From the NCBI GenBank assembly GCA_002796025.1, contig PCVQ01000058.1, positions 1-12,736 of the forward strand: 12,736 nt of DNA. Reading direction: 5' to 3'. Positions 7,087 to 12,736 of the stretch are shown one piece after another. Made by a program: the position numbers and the translations under genes. The notes beneath the pieces were generated by a model. It ran no database searches. It was not told where the DNA came from and worked only from the letters and a program-made list of their open reading frames with translations. The DNA is from Candidatus Peregrinibacteria bacterium CG11_big_fil_rev_8_21_14_0_20_46_8. GTDB taxonomy: Bacteria; Patescibacteriota; Gracilibacteria; UBA1369; UM-FILTER-53-11. The first letter of the stretch is position 1, and each line of letters begins with the position of its first letter.

Positions 7087-9363
7087 ATGCCCAGACGCCG
7101 CAGAAAAACAACAAAAAGTACGCTGTGGAGCCTGTTAACAGGTTATCCTGCCGCTTCTTCCAGCCGAAGAACTACAGCATCCCGAAGAAGCCGCCGCTCG
7201 AATATTAAATTTGAGGTGGAGTCACAGGTTGCACGAGAAATTACTGCAGTCGTCTATCTGGCGCTCTCATTTCTCTTTATGCTCTCGATTTATGGGCATT
7301 TAGGAATTGTAGGGGACTGGATCCACGGCTTTTTGCGGCCTTTATTTGGCTTTGGCATTCATCTGGTGCCTATAGCCTTTTTTGGCATCTCCCTCACGCT
7401 CTTTTTCTCTGAAAAATCGCCCTTTACTATTGCCCGCATTACGGGGCTTTTGCTGCTCTTTGGCTCTGTACTCTCGATTTTTCACTTATCAGTACCAATT
7501 ACCGATCTTTTGGAGTCGGCCCAGGCAGGTCTCTATGGCGGATATGTGGGTTTTGTAACTAACTTTATTTTTCGTTCAGCGCTTCGCTTTGGCAATCTTG
7601 GCACCAGCATCATCTTTTTTGCCGCCCTCATTGTTGGTGTATTGCTCACGTTTGAGCTCTCGCTCATGGAGCTCATGAAGAAAGCTAAGCCAGAAATTAG
7701 TATTCAAAAACGCCGTGCCCGTGGCAATGTAATTAATGTTGACGATGAAGATGAAGAAGAGGAGGAGGAGGAGGAAGAAGAAGCAGAAGAGTATGAAGAA
7801 GAGGAAGAAGAGATGACGATCATGAAGCCCCAGCCAATTTCTGAAGAAGATGAAGAGGCGGCTGTAGCTGCAGTTGCTGCAAGTGCAAATAGAGACGAGA
7901 AAGCTCCGCTGCAATCGGATAAAGACGACCAGGTAGAGTGGGAGTTCCCAACACTGGATTTGTTAGAAAAAACTGAGGTAAGCGAGGGAGTAGAAGATGA
8001 TGTTTTAAAAGAGAATGCAGAGTTAATCCGCGAAAAACTCGAGCAGTTTGGAATTCCGGTGAGTATGGCCGAGGTGCACGTTGGGCCGACCGTTATTCAG
8101 TATGCGCTTAAGCCGCACGACGGTGTGAAGCTTTCTAAAATTACAAATTTAAAGAGCGATTTGGCCATGGCGCTTGCAGCGAGTTCGATTCGTATCGAGG
8201 CACCGATTCCGGGCAAGGCGCTTGTTGGTATCGAGATTCCAAACGATAAACGGTACACCGTGCGTTTGCGCGAAATTTTGACAAGCAAGCAGTGGAAGGA
8301 TAAAGAAGGAACGAATTTGCGTTTGCCTTTGGGCCGCAATGTAAGCGGTAAACCGGTGGTTATCGATCTAGCAAAGATGCCGCACATGCTTATAGCGGGT
8401 GCCACCGGCGCCGGTAAGTCGGTTGGTATGAACAGCTTTTTGGTTTCGCTTCTGTATCAGAACGATCCGAGCGACTTGAAATTTATTATGGTCGATCCTA
8501 AGCGCGTTGAGTTGAATGCTTACAACTCGATTCCGCACTTGTTGTGTCCTGTAATTACGGATGTAGAGAAGGCGACTGTTGCTCTGAAGTGGGCGGTTGC
8601 AGAGATGAACCGCCGTTACATTGCTCTGGCAGAAGAGCGTCATAAAAATATTGATGAGTACAATGCCGATCCTAAAATCGAGAAGAAGTTTCCAAAGATT
8701 GTGATTGTGATCGATGAGCTGGCCGACTTGATGATGGCAGCCGGAAAAGCCGTAGAGGCATCGATCTGCCGCATTGCACAAATGGCGCGTGCGGTTGGTA
8801 TGCACTTGATGATTGCAACGCAGCGCCCGTCGGTAAATGTTATTACCGGTTTGATTAAAGCGAATATTCCGGCGCGTGTTTCGTATGCAGTAACAAGCGG
8901 TGTGGATTCGCGAACGGTTATCGATAGCATTGGAGCAGAAGATTTGTTGGGGCAAGGTGACTTGCTCTTTATGTGCGCCGATGTAAGTAAGCCGATGCGC
9001 GTTCAGGGTGTTTATTTATCTACTAAAGAAATTGAGCGCGTAACTAACCGCGTAAAGTTAACCGTTGAGCCCGAGTACGACGAGAGTATTACCTCTATGG
9101 AAACTGCAAATGCCGATGTACAAGGTCTGCCTACAAAGGGTGCGGCTGCAATCGGCGGCGGAGGTAGCGGTAACGATCCGTTGTATGAGAAGGCGGTCGA
9201 ATTGGTCGTAAGCGCGCGAAAAGCTTCGGCCTCATTGTTGCAGCGCCGCTTGGAAGTTGGCTATGCGCGGGCTGCGCGAATTCTCGATGAGATGGAAGAG
9301 AACGGCCTCATCGGTCCTGCGCAAGGCGCGAAGCCACGGGATATTTACGTTGGCAAGGAGTAG
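7087..9363 (+). CDS. ftsK: FtsK/SpoIIIE-type DNA translocase
   Basis: 758 residues, close to SpoIIIE in size and much shorter than E. coli FtsK. It is a septum-located hexameric motor that pumps chromosomal DNA during division. Layout: an Arg/Lys-rich cytoplasmic start (1-40); about four membrane helices (52-72, 87-107, 115-134, 171-193); an acidic linker (219-242, all Asp/Glu except one Ala and one Tyr); the alpha domain from about 295 (GPTVIQYALKP, IEAPIPGKALVGIEIPN); and the RecA-like motor with Walker A GATGAGKS (438-445) and Walker B IVIDEL (540-545), followed by ATQRPSVNVITGLIKANIPAR and GAEDLLGQGDLLFM. A Gly-rich hinge leads to the gamma winged-helix domain (697-758, VSARKASASLLQRRLEVGYARAAR), which in the family reads KOPS/SRS orientation sequences and contacts XerD. 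All motifs are intact. The start is set by the promoter and the basic N-terminus. Confidence 0.97.
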   Translation: MPRRRRKTTKSTLWSLLTGYPAASSSRRTTASRRSRRSNIKFEVESQVAREITAVVYLALSFLFMLSIYGHLGIVGDWIHGFLRPLFGFGIHLVPIAFFGISLTLFFSEKSPFTIARITGLLLLFGSVLSIFHLSVPITDLLESAQAGLYGGYVGFVTNFIFRSALRFGNLGTSIIFFAALIVGVLLTFELSLMELMKKAKPEISIQKRRARGNVINVDDEDEEEEEEEEEEAEEYEEEEEEMTIMKPQPISEEDEEAAVAAVAASANRDEKAPLQSDKDDQVEWEFPTLDLLEKTEVSEGVEDDVLKENAELIREKLEQFGIPVSMAEVHVGPTVIQYALKPHDGVKLSKITNLKSDLAMALAASSIRIEAPIPGKALVGIEIPNDKRYTVRLREILTSKQWKDKEGTNLRLPLGRNVSGKPVVIDLAKMPHMLIAGATGAGKSVGMNSFLVSLLYQNDPSDLKFIMVDPKRVELNAYNSIPHLLCPVITDVEKATVALKWAVAEMNRRYIALAEERHKNIDEYNADPKIEKKFPKIVIVIDELADLMMAAGKAVEASICRIAQMARAVGMHLMIATQRPSVNVITGLIKANIPARVSYAVTSGVDSRTVIDSIGAEDLLGQGDLLFMCADVSKPMRVQGVYLSTKEIERVTNRVKLTVEPEYDESITSMETANADVQGLPTKGAAAIGGGGSGNDPLYEKAVELVVSARKASASLLQRRLEVGYARAARILDEMEENGLIGPAQGAKPRDIYVGKE
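7741..7812 (+). repeat. Purine-rich GAA/GAG/GAT run encoding the FtsK acidic linker
   Basis: Twenty-four consecutive codons (residues 219-242), of which 22 encode Asp or Glu, form a run dominated by GAN triplets in the linker between the FtsK membrane part and motor. Such trinucleotide tracts can change length in frame. Confidence 0.8.
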
Positions 9364-9364
9364 T

Positions 9365-9622
9365 TCAGTCACCATAATGAGTCCTTGCCCGCTTAATATA
9401 AACGATTTTTTTCTTTTTATCCACGCTGTAAACAATACGGTTTTTGAGGTCAATGCGATAAGAAAAATTGCCTTTCAGATCGCCAACTAATTTTTTTCCA
9501 CAAGACGGATCCTCAAGAACAACTTCCATTAAAATGTCCTGAAGTTTCTTCTTCAATTTAGGCGAAAGACTTTTTGCATCCTTCATGGCCTGCTTTGTGA
9601 AAAGGACGTTGTATTTTTTCAT
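9365..9622 (-). CDS. RelE-superfamily toxin, Txe/YoeB type
   Basis: 85 residues, the usual size for YoeB-type ribosome-dependent mRNA endonucleases, which cut mRNA in the ribosomal A site. The family pattern is clear: KLVGDLKG (44-51), YRIDLKNRIVYSV (55-67) and the end RARTHYGD (78-85). Compared with E. coli YoeB from memory, Arg62, His82 and Tyr83 match the catalytic Arg65, His83 and Tyr84, while the Glu46 position is Lys43. The ATG overlaps the antitoxin stop by one base (TAATG), so the pair is translationally coupled. A weak AAGGA lies 4 nt upstream of the start. The stop codon faces the ftsK stop with a single base between. Alternative: a RelE/StbE-like toxin; either way it is the toxin of a type II module. 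Confidence 0.9.
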   Translation of the reverse strand: MKKYNVLFTKQAMKDAKSLSPKLKKKLQDILMEVVLEDPSCGKKLVGDLKGNFSYRIDLKNRIVYSVDKKKKIVYIKRARTHYGD

Positions 9623-9876
9623 TAATCCTTAAAGGTTTCTTCAAAACTATACATATCACCTTTTTTAATCTCTTTATCAGATTTAGCAATAGACTCTTTA
9701 AATCCAGGAATGGACAAAAGTTCAGCAGTCTCCAGAAGACTTTCGTAATCATCTTCCGAAATCAAAATAACATTCCCCTCATTCGAGGAAATTTTGGTGG
9801 GAACATGACCTTTGGCAGTTTTCTTTACAATCTTGAAGAGATTAGATCGAGCATCTGTAGTGGTTATGGTAATCAT
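9622..9876 (-). CDS. YefM/Phd-family antitoxin
   Basis: 84 residues. The Phd/YefM N-terminal DNA-binding fold is recognisable from ITTTDARSNL (4-13), HVPTKI (24-29) and VILISEDDYESLLETAELL (36-54), which parallels the E. coli YefM pattern of AR-x-NL and SL-x-ETA-x-LL. The C-terminal tail is charged and probably disordered (ESIAKSDKEIKKGDMYSFEETFKD); in the family this part wraps around and neutralises the toxin. The gene precedes its toxin, as is normal for this family, with a one-base overlap. With the toxin it should bind the palindrome over its own promoter for autorepression. Confidence 0.92.
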   Translation of the reverse strand: MITITTTDARSNLFKIVKKTAKGHVPTKISSNEGNVILISEDDYESLLETAELLSIPGFKESIAKSDKEIKKGDMYSFEETFKD

Positions 9877-9895
9877 TATGTTTTCTGTTAAGTAC

Positions 9896-9919
9896 TATAA
9901 TACGTACGTACATATTATA
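9896..9919. promoter_or_regulatory. Operator palindrome of the toxin-antitoxin module
   Basis: TATAATACGTAC (9896-9907) and GTACATATTATA (9908-9919) are inverted repeats with one mismatch per half-site, a 24-bp near-perfect palindrome. It covers the antitoxin -10 box and the predicted transcription start. The TGTAC core seen on the minus strand resembles the TGTACA cores known for yefM-yoeB operators. Binding by the antitoxin here would block its own promoter. Confidence 0.7.
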
Positions 9920-9942
9920 AGCACACTTGCATGAAAATGCAA
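9914..9942 (-). promoter_or_regulatory. Toxin-antitoxin promoter
   Basis: On the minus strand, TTGCAT (9942-9937), 17 bp and a perfect TATAAT (9919-9914). The start is expected near 9907, giving a leader of about 30 nt before the ATG at 9876. A second short inverted repeat, TTGCAT-GAAA-ATGCAA (9927-9942), overlaps the -35 box. Confidence 0.7.
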
Positions 9943-9973
9943 TTATATACGGCTTTTATCAACCGGCGGGGGG

Positions 9974-10002
9974 TTTTCAATAAATGTAAATTGTGGTAGA
10001 AT
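9974..10002 (+). promoter_or_regulatory. Promoter of the pilin-like operon
   Basis: An extended -10 (TG-G-TAGAAT, hexamer 9997-10002) has a weak TTTTCA (9974-9979) 17 bp upstream. The start would be near 10009, leaving a leader of about 17 nt. The AGGAA at 10006-10010 is too far from the ATG at 10026 to be a normal ribosome binding site. Confidence 0.55.
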
Positions 10003-10025
10003 AACAGGAAATATAAAAACAAATT

Positions 10026-10460
10026 ATGCAGCGATTTTTAATCAGTTTTGGGCTGTTTTTACTCCTGGTGCCGTTTGGTGCCGGTGTAGCGTTGGCCCAT
10101 CCCCATCCGGGTGTTGTAATTCCTGACCACGTGCATGTTGGTGATGTGTTTAGTACCGAAGGCCAGAGCGATTTTATCCCGAATGATCCTAATGCCGATC
10201 CCAATGCAGTGGGCACGGCGCAAGACCCGCAGGGGCTTATAGGTTTTGTGATCTTTCGCGTGATTGATACGCTGGTATTTTTGATCGGTTCGGTTGCGCT
10301 GATTGTATTTATTATCGGCGGTCTCTTGCTCATTACTGCTGAAGGCAAAGAGGACCGTTTAGAAAAAGGAAAGAATGCGATGCTCTATGCCATTATCGGT
10401 GTGGTTGTCGCCTTTTTCTCATTCTTAATTGTCTCATTTGTGCAGACAATATTATTTTAA
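10026..10460 (+). CDS. VirB2/TrbC-like two-helix pilin-type subunit 1, His-rich N-terminus
   Basis: 144 residues. A signal peptide (1-24, cleavage likely ALA|HPH) is followed by a short outer segment rich in histidine (His25, 27, 35, 37) and acidic residues. Then come two membrane helices at about 83-103 and 117-140 with the polar loop TAEGKEDRLEKGK (104-116) between them. This helix-loop-helix with a Gly-acidic-Lys loop is typical of VirB2/TrbC-type T4SS pilin-like proteins, which are abundant in Patescibacteria. It is the first gene of a tandem array; its TAA overlaps the next ATG by one base. No Shine-Dalgarno. Whether it polymerises into a pilus or forms part of a membrane channel cannot be told from sequence. 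Confidence 0.8.
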   Translation: MQRFLISFGLFLLLVPFGAGVALAHPHPGVVIPDHVHVGDVFSTEGQSDFIPNDPNADPNAVGTAQDPQGLIGFVIFRVIDTLVFLIGSVALIVFIIGGLLLITAEGKEDRLEKGKNAMLYAIIGVVVAFFSFLIVSFVQTILF

Positions 10461-11575
10461 TGAAAAAACTTCTCGCCATACTCGCGCTTGCTGGAATTCT
10501 CTCGACGTTAGGAGGAGTTGCAGCTTTTGCTGCTCACGAACCCGGACATGAAGATGAAAATCTCCGTGTCTACTATTCCGAGCCGTTAGGGACACCCGAC
10601 GAGGTGCGCGTCTTTCAGTTTCAGGCATGTGCCAAGGTGCCCTCGTATGCGCCTTTGCGGTGTACTGAGCAGAATCAGGGCATTTCTCGAGACCAGTGTG
10701 TGGACAGCAAATCAAATAGAGTAAATACCGGTACGATTATTAAGGGATGTAACACGGCAGGCGGCACCATAGATCCCATACCAGGAACGTCTTTCCCGAA
10801 TGTTACTCAAACTATGATTAGTGCTCAAGACCGAAAAGAGTGTGCCGAAAATCCGAGCAATCAACATTTTGTGTATGCACCAGTTTGGGGGATTCAATTA
10901 GGAAGTGAAAATACCGATCAGCCGCGTGTTGATCAGACACTTGTTTGGGCAGGAAGCGGACCAGCATTGAATCGCGATGAACAACCTCCTCCACAAGTTA
11001 TTGCAGAACTTTTTCCATCACAAACTACGAATACATTGCGATTATATAAAAATGCTTTTTGTATTAAGTGGGATCAAGTTGTGGATCCCGGTGATGCTGG
11101 TGGAGAAAGTGATAATTTTAATGACGTACGCAACCGTTCCATAGCTCGGCCGGAAGATCGTGCACGGCTTAATCAGGCACAACAAATAGCAAATAATCTT
11201 GCGCAAACTGGCTGTAATAATTCAAATACTTCCCAATCATTTGAAGATCAATTTGATATCGATGTGCGCTCGACACCATATAACGATGTCCCAACCGTCT
11301 CCTGTACCGCTCGCTACCGCATAGAGGGCGTTAGCGGTGTTGATATTTTTACCAGCTACGTTGGCAAGATTTATCGCTGGGCTGCGAGTGTTGTGGGTAT
11401 TATTTCAGTATTGATTATTACGGCTTCCGGCGTGCAAATTTCTATGGCCGGGGGCGATTCTGCAAAAATAGATTCTGCAAAGACGCGGGTACTTCAGTCG
11501 ATTGTTGGCTTGGTGATATTGTTTTTGGCTTCTTTGATTCTCTACACCATTAATCCCGGCTTCTTTGTAGGATGA
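10460..11575 (+). CDS. Pilin-like protein 2 with large Cys-rich outer domain
   Basis: 371 residues, two to three times longer than its neighbours. A signal peptide covers about 1-25, with mature N-terminus near HEPGHEDEN. A domain of about 280 residues that I do not recognise follows; it has eight cysteines (for example QACAK, RCTEQ, DQCVD, KGCNT, KECAE, AFCIK, TGCNN, VSCTA), an even number compatible with disulfides in an extracytoplasmic domain. The last 65 residues repeat the array's core: helix 1 at about 307-328, loop MAGGDSAKIDSAKTR (329-343), helix 2 at about 344-364, end NPGFFVG. It looks like a pilin-type membrane module carrying an exposed domain, such as a tip or adhesive subunit (inference). 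The start overlaps the previous stop by 1 nt (TAATG) and the end overlaps the next gene by 4 nt (ATGA). Confidence 0.85.
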   Translation: MKKLLAILALAGILSTLGGVAAFAAHEPGHEDENLRVYYSEPLGTPDEVRVFQFQACAKVPSYAPLRCTEQNQGISRDQCVDSKSNRVNTGTIIKGCNTAGGTIDPIPGTSFPNVTQTMISAQDRKECAENPSNQHFVYAPVWGIQLGSENTDQPRVDQTLVWAGSGPALNRDEQPPPQVIAELFPSQTTNTLRLYKNAFCIKWDQVVDPGDAGGESDNFNDVRNRSIARPEDRARLNQAQQIANNLAQTGCNNSNTSQSFEDQFDIDVRSTPYNDVPTVSCTARYRIEGVSGVDIFTSYVGKIYRWAASVVGIISVLIITASGVQISMAGGDSAKIDSAKTRVLQSIVGLVILFLASLILYTINPGFFVG

Positions 11576-11967
11576 GAAAAATATTCAAATCATTTATTCT
11601 TAATTTAGCGCTTGCGACTTCAGCGCTTCCGACTATTGCTATGGCGCAGCCTGCCGGTCCGCGCTCAATTCCATGTGTGCCCGGTTTGCCCTGTATACAG
11701 CCCGAAACGCAGCAGAGTAAGCAGGCAGTGCAGGATTTTGTTATCAATACGTTTGCCGTGAATTTCATTCAAGGATTTTTGGGTATTGTGGCAATTGCAG
11801 CGGTTATTTTTATCATAATCGGCGGTATTCAAATGCACGTTGCGGTTGGTAATGAAGAGGCGCTTGGAAAAGCAAAAAAGACTGTGGGATGGGCAATCGG
11901 CGGTCTCGTAATTGCCATGCTTGCGTACTACATCGTTGCAATTATTTCGAACTTACCTCTCTCGTAA
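11572..11967 (+). CDS. VirB2/TrbC-like two-helix pilin-type subunit 3
   Basis: 131 residues. Signal peptide 1-25 (AMA|QPAG), a short Pro-rich segment with a Cys pair (PCVPGLPC, Cys35 and Cys41), then helix 1 (about 64-85, ending IIGGIQM), loop HVAVGNEEALGKAKK and helix 2 (WAIGGLVIAMLAYYIVAII). This is the clearest match in the array to the Patescibacteria T4SS-pilin pattern (GNEE followed by KAKK). The ATG overlaps the preceding stop by 4 nt, so it is translated by coupling in the same operon. Confidence 0.85.
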   Translation: MRKIFKSFILNLALATSALPTIAMAQPAGPRSIPCVPGLPCIQPETQQSKQAVQDFVINTFAVNFIQGFLGIVAIAAVIFIIIGGIQMHVAVGNEEALGKAKKTVGWAIGGLVIAMLAYYIVAIISNLPLS

Positions 11968-11980
11968 GCTGTTCAAATAT

Positions 11981-12355
11981 ATGAAAAAAATATTCAATAC
12001 CATAATTTTTTTAGCGGCTGCGGCCTTCAATGTAAGCGTTGTTGTGGCGCAGAGCGTGGTGGAGTCTCGAGATCTTTTGCCGCAAGTCGGTGCAAACGAT
12101 GCCGGTAGCCAGGTCTTGCCAACCGGAGATTTAAAATACGATATTTTGCCCCGCGTTCTTCGTATCTTTTTTGCACTATCCGGCGCACTGACTACGGTCA
12201 TTTTTGTGTATTCCGGTGTGATGTTAGTAACGCATTTGGGAAATGAAGAGGTGCTTACTAAGTTCAAAAAGGCACTCATTTTTTCCGGTGTCGGCTTGGG
12301 TCTCATTACGACTGCATACGGAATTGTATTTGGAATTTTAAAACTCAACTTTTAA
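11981..12355 (+). CDS. VirB2/TrbC-like two-helix pilin-type subunit 4
   Basis: 124 residues from the ATG at 11981. An upstream in-frame ATG at 11912 would lie inside the previous gene and precede a poor leader, whereas 11981 begins a good signal peptide (MKKIFNTIIFLAAAAF..., cleavage VVA|QSV near 23). A short outer segment leads to two helices with loop THLGNEEVLTKFKK between them and end GILKLNF. The gap from the preceding stop is 13 nt with no Shine-Dalgarno. Its TAA overlaps the next ATG by one base. Confidence 0.85.
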   Translation: MKKIFNTIIFLAAAAFNVSVVVAQSVVESRDLLPQVGANDAGSQVLPTGDLKYDILPRVLRIFFALSGALTTVIFVYSGVMLVTHLGNEEVLTKFKKALIFSGVGLGLITTAYGIVFGILKLNF

Positions 12356-12736
12356 TGAAGAGATTTCTCTATTTTGCAGTTTTGATATCCCTGCTGAGCA
12401 TTATGTTGATGCCAATTGTTACATATGCGCAAACACGTCTGGATCCATTGTTGTATCCTGAAGGGGCGGTTACTTTTGATGATGATAGAAATAGGACAAC
12501 TCCCACCTATGAATATTCCATTCAAGGTTTCCGTAATAATATCGTCTTCCGCATTACCAGCGTTCTTCTCGGCATAGCCGGTATCGTTGCAGTTTATTTT
12601 ATAGTGGCAAATGGATTCTTTCTTGTGGTCTCTGCTGGGCAGGAAGATAAAGTAACGCAACATAAAAAAGGATTAATGTGGGCGATTGCCGGCTTACTGC
12701 TCATCATTCTTTCTTACTCGATTATCAGCTTTATTA
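12355..12736 (+). CDS. VirB2/TrbC-like two-helix pilin-type subunit 5 (partial, runs off window)
   Basis: I translated 127 codons from the ATG at 12355, which overlaps the previous stop (TAATG), with no stop before the window edge. Signal peptide 1-25 (TYA|QTRL), an acidic outer segment (FDDDRNRTTPTYEYS), helix 1 (VFRITSVLLGIAGIVAVYFI to NGFFLVV), loop SAGQEDKVTQHKKG and helix 2 (WAIAGLLLIILSYSIISFI). It has the same architecture as the four upstream genes, so the array extends further right. Confidence 0.85.
   Translation, partial: MKRFLYFAVLISLLSIMLMPIVTYAQTRLDPLLYPEGAVTFDDDRNRTTPTYEYSIQGFRNNIVFRITSVLLGIAGIVAVYFIVANGFFLVVSAGQEDKVTQHKKGLMWAIAGLLLIILSYSIISFI

Noticed and set aside
7741..7815. 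CRISPR or other repeat array suggested by GAA/GAG repetition
   Set aside because: It is an in-frame acidic codon run inside ftsK with no spacers.
7576..8955. Antisense ORFs opposite ftsK (up to 195 codons)
   Set aside because: They mirror the codon pattern of a fully conserved ftsK; the products look like low-complexity shadows (Phe/Leu runs opposite the acidic tract).
9927..9942. TTGCAT-GAAA-ATGCAA hairpin as a terminator
   Set aside because: Short AT-rich stem without a T-run, positioned over the -35 box of the antitoxin promoter; more likely regulatory or chance.
11912..11980. Upstream start for pilin-like gene 4 at 11912
   Set aside because: It would overlap the previous gene by 56 bases and put a non-signal sequence before a perfect signal peptide that begins at 11981.

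Overview
The window looks like bacterial chromosome from a Patescibacteria (CPR)-type genome. This rests on the gene types: a run of consecutive two-helix VirB2/TrbC-like pilin genes of the sort common in that group, a SpoIIIE-sized FtsK, a giant surface Rhs/YD-repeat protein, very compact gene junctions (TAATG and ATGA overlaps) and an almost complete lack of Shine-Dalgarno sequences. TGA is used as a stop (yoeB-like toxin, second pilin-operon gene), so this is not a TGA-recoded lineage. The phylum call is an inference; no rRNA or marker set is present.

Left part (1-7000, all minus strand). A leftward block reads, from upstream to downstream: a 79-aa membrane-anchored protein with three QLDDGKG repeats (6980-6741); a 200-aa membrane-anchored protein with a Pro/Ala linker and one CARDB domain (6703-6101); an intrinsic terminator (6045-6079); glutamyl-tRNA synthetase gltX (6003-4525); a second hairpin terminator (4395-4424); and a secreted protein of more than 1457 residues running off the left edge. 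That protein has a signal peptide, a DNRLRE-like domain, four CARDB domains, a Gly linker with a calcium-loop motif, a DUF6531-like segment and YD repeats. The two small anchored proteins share a juxtamembrane motif, S-x-LN-[KQ]-GSL.

Middle (7000-9900). A divergent promoter region separates the small proteins from ftsK (7087-9363, plus strand), whose promoter implies a leader of only a few bases. A YefM/YoeB-type toxin-antitoxin pair (9876-9365, minus strand) converges on ftsK, with one base between the two stop codons. Its promoter carries a 24-bp near-perfect palindrome over the -10 box.

Right part (10026-12736, plus strand). At least five consecutive genes, joined by 1-4 nt overlaps or a 13-nt gap, each encode a signal peptide followed by two membrane helices with a short polar loop of G-x-[ED]-x-K type. 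They look like paralogous type IV secretion/pilin-like subunits. One (10460-11575) carries a large Cys-rich domain in front of the helix pair. The array continues off the right edge.

Overall the window is dominated by cell-envelope functions: surface display, anchored ectodomains, DNA translocation and pilin-like subunits. One housekeeping tRNA synthetase and one toxin-antitoxin module sit among them. No rRNA, tRNA, CRISPR array or insertion sequence was seen, and no stretch longer than 300 bases lacks a gene.
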